From positions 3,147,501 through 3,211,500 of the forward strand of contig CANTUV010000053.1 of NCBI GenBank assembly GCA_947685225.1: a stretch of 64,000 nt of DNA, given 5' to 3'. How positions within the stretch are numbered: the stretch's first letter is position 1; each line of letters begins with the position of its first letter. The stretch is from Garcia nutans. Taxonomy: Eukaryota > Streptophyta > Magnoliopsida > Malpighiales > Euphorbiaceae. Both the position numbers and the translations under genes were made by a program. This document shows, one piece after another, positions 24,184-34,385 of the stretch. Below the pieces are notes generated by a model, which made no database searches, was not told the origin of the DNA, and was given only the letters and a program-made list of their open reading frames with translations.

Positions 24184-25260
24184 TTAAGCCATCAAGCCGA
24201 CAAAAGACTTCTTGTTTCGGCAAAGTTTATCAAGACCATGGTGAAGACACACGAGACCAGCTTCACCCCAGCCAGAAGTTGGTACCATTCTGAAATAAGA
24301 AAGGGCACTCAACACTGACAAGTGGATGGAGAATTCAGTGCTACCTAAGATGGTCGACCCTAGCAGATATAACAAAAATCCTCGAGCATACTGTTTGGCC
24401 ATGTCCCTGCCAACCTGTCCTTCGTAGTTCATCCAATAACTATGAATTGGCTCGATTTTTATCTTAAAAGGCCCTTTATATGATGGTTCCATACCAATTA
24501 ATTCTTGAAATTCTTGAAATGTTAAAATATCATTAGTCAGAGTAACTGGAACACCATCATATCGAAGGCCGGTTACAGCAGTAAAATCGGCCGGACCAAT
24601 TGTCATCTCTCCAATGGGCAAGTGAAAAGTGTGAGTTGTGTCCAACCATCGCTCTGCAAGCGCCTGGACTACGCTCCGGTCTATCCAATATTCCTTGTAT
24701 GGCAATTGTAAGATGAACTGCTCAAAGCCACAATCTCGGATAATTCGCCTTACCCGAGAAGGCACTACATCGTACCATTGTCGGGCTTTGTAAATACACC
24801 CTCCAGCCCGAACAACACAACGATCATTCTAACACAGACCCAGGTAAGATAATACCATGTAAGCACATATTATTCTATCTACTTAAATTAATATATTTTT
24901 CTTAAGTTTTCTAAAAAATATAATACAAAATATATATATATATAATAGAAAAAATATGAATAGTAAAAAAAATCAAAAAATCAAAAAAAAAAGAATAATA
25001 AATAAAGAATAATAACAAAAAAAAATATATAACGAAAATATAACAAAAAAAAAGCACAAAACAGAAAGACAAAAATCAAGAGAAAAGAAAAAGGGAAAAA
25101 TGATTACCGCGCTCTTTTCGTTGGAACTGCGGTGAAGCGGTATCCCGGCTAGTATATCTATATTTCCATCTTCATGATGCCAAACAAACTCCAATAACTC
25201 GGCATTAGAATGAGTCCCTGACCTTAAAGCATGTAATGTTTTTGAAAAATATGTACTAAA
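24184..25260 (-). CDS. Plant mobile domain (MAIN/MAIL1-like) protein gene, two exons visible, 5' end unclear
   Basis: Two exons on the minus strand. Exon 2 (24828-24184) encodes about 214 residues up to a TAA and includes RWLDTTHTFHLPIGEMTI followed by TGLRYDGVPV, the signature of the plant mobile domain (PF10536), a family found both in host proteins (MAIN, MAIL1) and in transposons. Exon 1 (about 25250-25108) encodes ELLEFVWHHEDGNIDILAGI and ends in SNEKSA. The 279-bp intron (25107-24829) has GT...AG ends and is phase 0, and the frame is open across it. A TATA box lies upstream at 25336-25329. No in-frame ATG is visible in exon 1, where the first AUG (near 25232) runs into a stop, so the gene may be 5' truncated or start in an unseen exon. 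It lies antisense to the retroelement that contains it. Confidence 0.7.
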
Positions 25261-25328
25261 ATTGAAAGAAATTTGAGAGAATTATAATGTGAAAGTTTTG
25301 CTGTGAAATGAAATGAAGAATCAGCTCC

Positions 25329-25336
25329 TTTATATA
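25329..25336 (-). promoter_or_regulatory. TATA box for the antisense mobile-domain gene
   Basis: The minus strand reads CTCTATATAAAGGAG, a strong TATA context, about 75-100 bases before the first open codons of exon 1. Confidence 0.55.
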
Positions 25337-25379
25337 GAGAAACGACAAGCAAAAAACAAAATTCAAAACTATTTCATGA

Positions 25380-25570
25380 ATAGTAAATTTCACGATTCAT
25401 GAATAGTATTACTATCGACGAATAGTAGATGTTACTATTCATGAATAGTATTACTATGATGAATAGTAAAATTACTATTTCTAATAGTAAATACTATCTG
25501 CTACTATTTATGAATAGTAAAATTACTATTTATGAATAGTTATAGTGCATAAACAGTGACTACACAGTAA
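25380..25570. repeat. Array of ACTATTCATGAATAGT palindromes
   Basis: About seven ACTATT...AATAGT inverted repeats in 190 bases. Stems are nearly constant while the centres vary (CATG, TATG, TCT, CGACG, GATG). They lie directly upstream of the antisense TATA box. Confidence 0.85.
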
Positions 25571-25689
25571 ATAAACAGTAAATTCAATTATTAACTTTAA
25601 TCATTCAAATAATTGCGGGTATATAAATATTTTTACACCCAGAGCAATAAGAAGACATATGCACAAAAATTAGTCAAACTTTTTGGAAT

Positions 25690-26600
25690 AAAAAATTATT
25701 AGCTCGGGTCCAGAACCCAAATTACCTTTAGGTCCAGAACCTAAAATCTTTTCTAAGTCCAGAACTTAGCTCGGGTCCAGAACCCAAATTTTCCTTAGGT
25801 TTAGAACCTAGAATCTTTACTAAGTTCAAAACTTATATCGGGTCCAGAACCCAAATTTTCCCTTAGGTCCAGAACTTAGAATCTTTTCTAAGTCCAAAAC
25901 TTAGCTCGGGTCCAGAACCCAAATTTACTCTTAGGTCCAGAACCTAGAATCTTTTCTAAGTCCAGAACTTAGCTCGGGTCCAGAGCCTAAATTTTTCTTA
26001 GGTCCATAACCTAGAATCTTTTCTAAGTCCAGAACTTAGCTCGGGTCCAGAACCTAAATTTTCCTTAGGTCCAAAACCTAGAATTATCACTAAGTCCATA
26101 ACTTAGCTTGGGTCCAGAACCCAAATCTTTCTTAGGTCTAGAACCTAGAATCTTTTCTAAGTCCAGAACTTAGCTCGGGTCCAGAACCCGAATTTACCCT
26201 TAGGTCCAGAACCTAGAATCTTTTCTAAGTCCAGAACTTAGCTCGGGTCCAGAACCCGAATTTTCCTTAGGTCCGGAACCTAGAATCTTTTCTAAGTCCA
26301 GAACTTAGCTCAGGTCCAGAATCTAAATTTTCCTTAGGTCCAGAACCTAGAATTATCCCTAAGTCCAGAACTTAGCTCGGGTCCAGAACCCAAATTTTTC
26401 TTAGGTCCAGAACCTAGAATTATCCTTAAGTGCAAGAACTTAGCTCGGGTCCAAAACCCAAATTACCCTTAGGTCGAGAACCTAGAATCTCTTTTAAGTC
26501 CAGAACTTAGATCGGGTCCAGAACCCAAATTTTCCTTAGGTTCAGAACCTAAAATTATCCTTTAGTCCAGAACTCGAACCGGGTCCAGAATCCAAAACCT
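25690..26600. repeat. Tandem array of three-hairpin units (GTCCAGAAC core)
   Basis: About twelve copies of a roughly 72-76-base unit. Each unit has three inverted repeats around the same CCAGA centre: GGGT-CCAGA-ACCC, TAGGT-CCAGA-ACCTA and CTAAGT-CCAGA-ACTTAG. Within one unit the stems differ, yet pairing is kept. Single units show substitutions and dropped arms. Confidence 0.93.
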
Positions 26601-26606
26601 CAACCA

Positions 26607-26674
26607 TCTTAAAAATTAAGTCTTATTGCTTTTCACTCTCTTTCACTAAAGTTTCAGATCATTCAAGCAGGAGG
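26607..26674 (+). other. Second copy of the pre-PPT block, copy A, interrupted by a solo LTR
   Basis: AAGTCTTATTGCTTTTCACT...ATTCAAGCAGGAGG (interrupted) repeats the 24100-24165 block. Its continuation GGGGGCAAAC lies on the far side of the solo LTR at 29657-29666. Confidence 0.75.
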
Positions 26675-29656
26675 TGTAACACCCCTTCCCAACCTACATG
26701 TGTAAGCTGAGTAGAGGTGCCACACTATCCTAATTGTTGCTACCACTTTACTAAGTCAAATTTTAGTTCTGATTTTTACAGAAATTTTGCCATAGTTCCG
26801 CCTAGAAATTTGGATCCCAAGTGTCGACAAAACTTATTTTTCTGTTTTTTGAAAACATTTTACACAGACCAATGTGAATACCATCAAATTTAATGCACTC
26901 CCAATGAATCCACCTTATACCCTCAACTACAAACCTGCACGGAGAGTTCACACTTCTAATATAACATAAAGTAAAGATTTATGATTATTACATACTAATA
27001 ACATACAATTATAACATAGAAATTCTCTTTTATATTTATTCATATACATGCCTCAATTATCAACTCATAATGGAACTAAAAGATCTACCCCTGAGATTTT
27101 ACTGTGGTCTGGTCGTTGCTTCCCCAAGATTTAACTACTGCTCTGAACCTACGAGTCAAGAAAAACTTAACTCGCTGAGCGTTGTTGCTCAGTGGGTACT
27201 TTACCAATAAAAATAAAAGTAGTATATGAAAGTATTCGAAATCAAAGGAAATAATTAAATCAACAATCAACCCACTTTATACCAATAGAAATCATGATAC
27301 ATTCAGTGTGATATTCTTTCAATAATGTAAAATCATAATTCAAACTCATTTGCATTATATAGTTCAACGAAAAATAATGTCTTTGATTCAGGCTCTACTG
27401 GTATATAGGGAACCATTGTGATAAGGCAGTGGGCCTCCCCACTGTAACATAGGTGGCCCTCACCACCAATATCAGATCACAGGAATGGGCCTCCCCATCC
27501 TGGTTAACCAATGGGCCTCCCCATTGGCTTCAGTGGCCTCACCACTGAATAAAATATCATATCACAATAATGAGCAGTACTGCATGCGTTAGTATAGTGC
27601 ACCATACCCTTATCTACCACTCCCACTATCCAGTAGAGCAAAAAGATTTAAGTCTCCACTTCATTTTAGAATGATTCAAGACATCAATTTAAATTCTCAC
27701 TGCGCTTTGCCATTTATGCCGCGCACCACTTTCTTTGGTCAAACCGTTACTCTTTTTCACATATTTAACATCCACAATAAACACATCAAACATTTCAAAG
27801 CATTCCTCAAAAGATCACAAATTGACCAAATGAATAGTGTTGCGGCATGAAAAATCGGCAACGCAAAATGGCATGACCAAATGAATAGTAAAATCTGGAT
27901 TTTCGTCAAAATTTCAGTCCACTTCAGTCATGCATTTGACCAAGTAAATGATCTTATTTTTGGCTGAAATTTTACAAAAAACTTATTTCATATGTTAACT
28001 AATTGCACGTAAAATTTCGTTGAAAACTTCATTCATTAGCTACCTCAAATAATTGCCACAAAAAGATCCAGAAAGCTGTGTTTTTGGGACCATTTCGGCC
28101 CAAACATATAAAATACATATGATAGTTTATTTTTCTTTTGCAAATCAATATGAAGGCTTCTTTAATAGTAAAGTGAAGATTCAAACACTTCCCTTTGATA
28201 ACCTTTGCATGTTTAACTCAAATCAAACTAATTAAAGTCCAAAACAACTTACCAAATGAACATGCCAAATTTTCTCAAAACATGTGGTTTCAATTAAATT
28301 TAAACAACCCAAAATTAATTATTCAAAGGTAAAGTACCAAACCTTATTTCTTTAACTTCTCTTAGCTTTTCCTTCTTCTCCTTCTTTAATTCTTTGTTTC
28401 TCCTTCAATCAATTCAAAATACAACATAAACCTTAAAATTTCAAAATAATAAATTATCCTCCATTTCTTTTCCAACCGAAACCCCTAATCCAATCTTATT
28501 TATCTTTCTACCTCTTGATTCTTCCATTTAATCAATTAATCTCATCACTTACTTAATATTTTTTTTTCAATTCCATATAAAGACTCTAATTCCCAATCTT
28601 CCAATAAATATATAACTACCTAAAATTAATACTAAAATTAAAGTCTACTTACTAGGAAACCTTAAAAACTTACCTTAAAAATCAAATTTTGAAGAAACTT
28701 GGAAGGCCTTTGGTGTTTCCCTTTGTTGGCCGAATTTTGTAAGTGGAAAAAGAGAGAATTTGCTCTTCATTTCACATATATTTATATACAAAGGAAATGA
28801 TGATCACCTTAGGTGTTGGTTAACCTCTTAAGACCACTTGTCCACTTTTTTCTCTTTCTTCATTTATTACACATTTATTACACATGCTAAATGCTTTCTT
28901 TTGATTGGCCAACATTAGATTTTTATTAGTTTTCTTTTCCTTTACTTCTTTCCACTTGTCCCTCTTCCCATTGGATCTCATAAAGTTGTCCCGGGTTACT
29001 CATCCGACCCCGACACGAAACCGGGCCCACATTACATTCCGACGATTAATCGACCATATCTTTTAAACTGTATAGTTCCACGAGTCAAACTATATATAGT
29101 TTTGATCCTCTCGACCTCTACTTTCTATTTATAAGGTCTATTTTAGGTTTCCAAGTCATTTTGAAAAATTACCAATAAGCCCTCAACTTTTTACAAAATT
29201 CCCTTTAGGTCCTTTCTTTGCTCGGGTTTTCTCCGGCTCCATTTCTACTGACGATCATTTCATATTTAACCCCTCGTCATCCTCTACGTACTCATGTTTT
29301 TATTTCCTACTTTAATTTCATGTATAACTTTAATTGATAATGACCAAAATGCCCCTAGTCAACATGTCTTCGTTTTTCTTTAACGGGACATTTCCTGGAA
29401 AAATCGTTACACATCATTGCGATCCAATTTTTCTCTACACTCCATTTTTGGAATCTGTTATATGCACTATTAAGAACATCCAGTGCAACTTTTTTTTGAA
29501 ATTACATTTATATCCCCAAAACTTTTGAAAATTACAACTAGGTCCCTTTGGTCATACAACCTTATCTAGGGCTGTTATCAAGAATTATCTTCTCCTTTCC
29601 CCTTCTCTCGCTATGCACGTGACTACTCTGCATAAATGCGGTAGGTGGATGTGACA
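26675..29656 (-). mobile_element. Solo LTR of a Ty3/Gypsy element inserted at a polypurine tract
   Basis: On the minus strand it starts TGTCACATCCACC and ends GGTTGGGAAGGGGTGTTACA, a typical chromovirus-type LTR of 2,982 bases. It is flanked by GGAGG (26670-26674) and GGGGG (29657-29661), a 5-bp target duplication with one mismatch. It contains no PBS, PPT or coding domain, so it is a solo LTR left by LTR-LTR recombination. It carries five hairpins at 27427-27547. Confidence 0.82.
27427..27547. repeat. Five successive mini-hairpins with a GGCCTC-type loop
   Basis: CAGTGGG-CCTC-CCCACTG (27427-27444), GGTGG-CCCTCA-CCACC (27452-27467), GGAATGGG-CCTC-CCCATCC with one bulge (27482-27500), CCAATGGG-CCTC-CCCATTGG (27508-27527) and CAGTGG-CCTCA-CCACTG (27531-27547). 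Confidence 0.92.
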
Positions 29657-29666
29657 GGGGGCAAAC

Positions 29667-31810
29667 TGTAGACCCTTAATTTTTTACCTAGTCCAGTCCA
29701 ATATATTTATTTAGTGCAAAATAATTTTTGTGTTGTCTAATATATTTTAATTGGTCCAAAATAATTTTTGTTATCTTAATTAAATAATTTTTGCATTAGC
29801 ATCTAATTTTTATTAATAAAAAATAAAAATAAAGAAAAAAATAAAAAAAATCGGCGACGAAAAAATCGTCGCTTAAAGTCAGCGCGGGCCCATGGGCATT
29901 TCGCCCGCAGGAAACTCTTGCAGGCGAAATGGCCTGCGGGCCCGTTCCGCCCAGGCTGCCACAGCCAGTTTTGCCAACGCATTTTTTTTGCAGCAGTTTT
30001 TTTTCGGCAGTGAAATTTTTCCGACGCAAATTTTTCGAAACCTAATGCAATTAGGTTTCGGTTTCCTTTTCTTAATGAATAATGTATGCCATGAGCAACT
30101 AGAATTAATCAAGAATTCTTCTATAAATAAGTACAATTACAACACAAAAAATCAAGGAGGAAATAAGGAAGAAAATTGGACAGAAACTTGAAGAAAAGTG
30201 GAAACCGAATATGTGAAGGAAAACCTTGAATGAAGTTGATTTTTTGAGAGAGCCGAAAAACAATTGAAGCAATTCAAAGGCAAAAAGGCTTGTCTTTGAC
30301 CTTATTCATCCAAGAAGCAATTTTTGGTGAAACCTACAAAATAAGGTTTGAATTCTTAATTTCTTTTTTTTTGTCATAGTAGCTTAAATTATCAAATTAT
30401 GTCTTTTAATTCAAGAACCTAATAACCTCAATTCACTTTTCCTAAAGTTTCAAAACCTTAATTCGTTGCTTTGTTTTCCCAAAAGTTTAAAGTTGTTAGT
30501 TTTATTTCTTCAAAACCCCAAAACCTTAATTTGATTTCCAAGTTTTCAAAAGCCAAAATTGAGTTCTGTTTATTTTCAAAAGATCCAAAAATGTCTTTTT
30601 TGCTTTATAAACATTAAATCGTTTGTTTACTTTTATAAAGCTTCATAAAATTATCAATTGTTTTTTCCAAATCCTAAAATAAAATTCATTACCCGAAACC
30701 CTAAAATAAAAAACTCTAAAACCCTAATTCAACTCCAAAACCTAAAATAGGGAACCCTAACCTCCTTAAAACCTTAAACCTTAATTTTTTCTAAACCCTA
30801 ACCCTTTAAAACTTTAAAAAATCATATAAACACAAATATTTAATTTTACACAGTAAGCTTGAAACCATAATTCAATCAATAGCCATAAGCCACAAATAAA
30901 AAATGTTTTAAAGTGTCCAATGCCTAGTTTCATGATTTCACCATTCAAATATTAATTTAGTTAATCAAAGAGCTTTATCAACCTTTTAAAACATAAAACC
31001 TTAATCTATTTTAATTTCTTAAAAAACTTATAGAAGCTATAATTTAGATTTTTATTTGCTTTATTCAACTCTATATTTGATATGCTTTGATTTATTTTAT
31101 ATGCCTTAATTTATTTAAGTTCAATGCTTGGTTTATTTTATTTATCATGGATGGATGTTTACTTTCTATTGATATTTAATACCTTTGATGAATGATTCAT
31201 TTATTTTGAATAGTTATTTACTTTTATCAATTTATTGAGATTTCCAAATGTTGGAAGAGGTATGTTTCCACTTGGTGGGTACCTCATTAGTTAAATATCA
31301 TGTAATTTAATTTGCTTTTCTATTTTAGAACCTATGTAAAGGACATGTTTCTACCTTTCAGTGGGTGTCCTATTTAGGCATGCAATGTAAGGACATGTTT
31401 CCATCTTCGGATGGGTGTCCATTTATTTATTTTGCTTGGACATTGTTTTGATTTTTAATATATCGATGCTTTATTTCAATTATTGTGTGCGATATGAATA
31501 ATATTGTTATATTTAAGAATTTTATAATATTAAGACCTGCAAAGGAGGCCGGTTCCAATGAACCGGGCGTTGTAGGGGTGCTGGGCCATTTCTCACCTTT
31601 CCCACACGTACCCAACTTTCCAAACCCATTAAGGGGTTTGTGATTCCTTAGGAATCTAGTCATCCATCCCTTTCTTTTTCCTGGCCCATCCGGGTGGCGA
31701 CTCCATTTTCTCCAGACTTAGGACCGTGTTCTCTAAGGCCTCGAGCCTAAATAGTGCCAAAGTGGCAAGAACCATTCCACCAGGAGTGGGGGCAAAAATC
31801 CCCTCTCACA
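29667..31810 (+). mobile_element. Tat-lineage LTR shared by copies A (3') and B (5')
   Basis: Starts TGTAGACCCTTAATTTTTTA after the purine run GGGGGCAAAC and ends CTCTCACA, 2,144 bases, immediately before the PBS. U3 holds GC-rich inverted repeats (29854-30060). A TATA box lies at 30122-30129. AAACCCTAA motifs occur in the transcribed part (30660-30800). A polypurine tract lies on its left and a PBS on its right, so it works as the 3' LTR of A and the 5' LTR of B. Confidence 0.85.
30122..30129 (+). promoter_or_regulatory. LTR TATA box (TATAAATA)
   Basis: TATAAATA in a TTCTATAAATA context is conserved at 40065-40072 (+), 42605-42612 (-) and 48640-48647 (-), the same place in each LTR copy. 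It marks the U3/R promoter of this family. Confidence 0.7.
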
Positions 31811-31811
31811 G

Positions 31812-31828
31812 TGGCGACTCCACTGGGG
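31812..31828 (+). other. Primer binding site, copy B
   Basis: TGGCGACTCCACTGGGG lies one base after the LTR end CTCACA, the best-preserved PBS of the family in this window. Confidence 0.75.
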
Positions 31829-32692
31829 ATAAGAGAAGTTGATTCAGTTGGTCTTTTTATTATTCTATTCTTTCTTATAATGATATTATCCATTGCATCA
31901 TATTAGATTGCATCGTGTGCATGAGTTAGGATGCTCGTGTTACCCATGTTATGTTATGTAAGGGATACCATACTTTTACTCAAGGTATGGAGATCGAGCA
32001 TGGCATAACCACTTATAGCCTCGTACCATTTGGTATATACTTGCTATGGGAACCTAAGCCTTTTTTTACCCAAAGACTAAAGCTCATGTAATTGGCCTAG
32101 CTACTTTCCATAGGTTTTACCCCAAATGCATGTTGTTTGACTATGATTAATTTATCTTGGCTTAAATCATGGCTTATTTGGTTTATTCTTTTTCTAATAT
32201 GATCTAAGTATATTATAAGCTCAAAATAATTTTTTCTTTAAAATCCAAAAAAGACCAAAGCTATTTTCAAAATTTTTCAAGATGGTCTTTGGACATAAGA
32301 CTTTTCTAAAAACAAATAAAAAATTCTTTGGCTCATGGCCTAAATACTAAGCCCAAAATCCATTTTTCTAATTCTTTTTTATTATGGGCTTAGAAACAAA
32401 ATTATTTCTCAATCTTTTCTTACAAAGAGCTTGCAAATTATTTAGGTCAATTAAGAAATATCAAAAATCAATTGTGAGCCTAGTTTATACTAAGAATAAA
32501 TTAACCATGGGCTTGTTTTTGGCATGAATCATTAGTTACCTTTTTCAACTGAAAAATCTATCGATAATAAACCTCTTAATTTAGTTTTAATCCAATATAG
32601 CATAAAAGCTAATTTGGTTGGATAAATGGATTAAAACCTAATTGATGGGATTATTATGAACTGATTTACATTTTTGAAAATATAACTATTGG
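31829..32692 (+). other. Non-coding leader of copy B
   Basis: Matches the copy A leader (18170-19024) at high identity. No coding sequence recognised. Confidence 0.6.
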
Positions 32693-34385
32693 TTGAAACG
32701 TCCGAGAGAATTATTCGAAAACAAGATGCCCCATGTTGGCATTTTGTTAACCATATACCTAGGAAAAGAGACTCGCCATTCGTGTGTGGATGTTATAAGG
32801 TTGGAAGGAATGTCCTATTTGTCCTTGTTTGTTAATTGTCCGTGCATACATACATACATGCATATATTTGCATCTCATATCATTGATCCTCTCTGGCTCA
32901 CATCCCTGGATTACGAAAGTTCAAAAGCTTACGACAATCCGATTTACGCCGGAGATGAAGTATCTAGCAACGACTCAATCACTTGCTCACCAAAAATAAT
33001 GGAGCCTGAACAAATTCAAAGGATGGTGGATAAAGCCCCAGTGCCAAAATGGAAGAGATCAAAGAAGCCATGGCCGAGACCATAAAGAATCAACTAGATG
33101 CAATTTTAGGAAACAATGCCGAAGCATCTGCTAGCACCAAGAAAGTCAAGAGAAAGGCTAAAGTTGATGAAGTAGCTTTTGATGATGATAAGGTGGTCAT
33201 TGATGATGATGATGATTGGTCTCAATACTACCAAAATTCTCAAGACAAAAAGGAGCCAAAGGTTGTTAAAAAGATAACTATTGAAAAGATGACATCTGAT
33301 GTTGACAAGATGATTACTGATTTGGAAAAGAAATTTGAGAAGAAGCTGAAAACTGAAGAGATGTCTGAAGTTGACAAGTTATTCGAGCTAGATGAAGAAG
33401 TTCCGTACAAGTTCAAGATGCCATCTTTTGCGAAGTATGATGGAACTGAAAATCCTCATCTCCATGTGAAGTAGTACATCACTGCTTTGTAGTCTGCTTG
33501 AGCTACTAAGGCTCAAGCTCTAAGGTACTTCATACTCTCATTGGACCCTGTTATCCAAAATTGGTTCAATACCTTAGATGATGGAACACAAAAGAGTTGG
33601 GATCTACCTTACAAAGCCTTCATCCAACAATATGGGTATAATGTCGAGATGGAAGTTACCTTAATGGAAGTGGAGTCCATTAGGCAAAGGCCAAATGAGA
33701 ATTTTGTAGATTATGTGAAGAGATGGAGAAACAAGGCTGCTTTACTCAAGAAAAGGCCCGATGAATCTGATCAAATAAGGATGATTGTGAGAGGTGTCCT
33801 GCTCAATCTCCGTGAAAGGATGTCTCACACCCTTATAAGGGACTTCAAAGACCTCCTCCAAGCTGGTTTGCAAATTGAAGAGTGGGAAAGGGAGAAGAAA
33901 CGCTTTTCAATAAAAAGGAATGAGAAAGGGAACTACCACTCGGGCAATCAAAGCATGCAAAAAGAAGTTGATGTTAATGCCACTAGTCAAGGAGGAATGA
34001 GGCAGTTTTTAGAATTAGGGAAGCCACTGTCTTGGGTTCTCAATAAGCTACAAAAGAAGGGATTGTAACAACCCTTGACTCCTTGTCCTTTGCCTAATCC
34101 TCTTCCACCTAACTTTGATACTAATGCATTTTTCCAATTCCATCAAAGGCCTGGACACGAAACGGACAATTGCATGAAGTTGAGGCATGAGATCTAGAAT
34201 TTAATTGATAATGGCAAGTTGCCTGAGCCGGACAAGCCCAATACCAAAGGGAATCCATTTCCAAGTTTCAACAGGGTGCCACCACCAGCAACATTCATGG
34301 TAGGAAAAGGATTAGAAGAGGATTTTGTTTTATCATCCTTTTAAGATGGGGATATTGAAGAGGTGAAAGGAAAAGAAGCTTAAAC
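32693..34385 (+). pseudogene. Tat-lineage gag, copy B (broken)
   Basis: Same organisation as copy A: N-terminal part (32693-33040), charged region (33049-33370), gag core (about 33410-33910) and Pro-rich region with a knuckle-like C..H...GH.T..C (about 34130-34180). Defects: one base lost near 33034 shifts the frame between MVDKAP and the KWKRSKK reading; TAG at about 33473 and 33489; TGA near 33498; TAA at 34066; TAG near 34195. Copy B keeps the about 75-base stretch (34197-34245, encoding DNGKLPEPDKP-like sequence) that copy A lost. No protease or RT follows. Confidence 0.85.

Noticed and set aside
25690..26600. CRISPR-like array
   Set aside because: Regular repeats with short inverted cores, but plant nuclear context, no unique spacers of constant length and no cas genes.
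29879..30191. Overlapping ORFs on both strands near 29.8-30.2 kb (and 42.7-43.1, 48.7-49.0 kb)
   Set aside because: GC-rich U3 hairpins of the LTR give chance open frames on both strands.
30660..30810. Interstitial telomere repeat
   Set aside because: AAACCCTAA motifs are scattered with irregular spacing; there is no head-to-tail TTTAGGG array.
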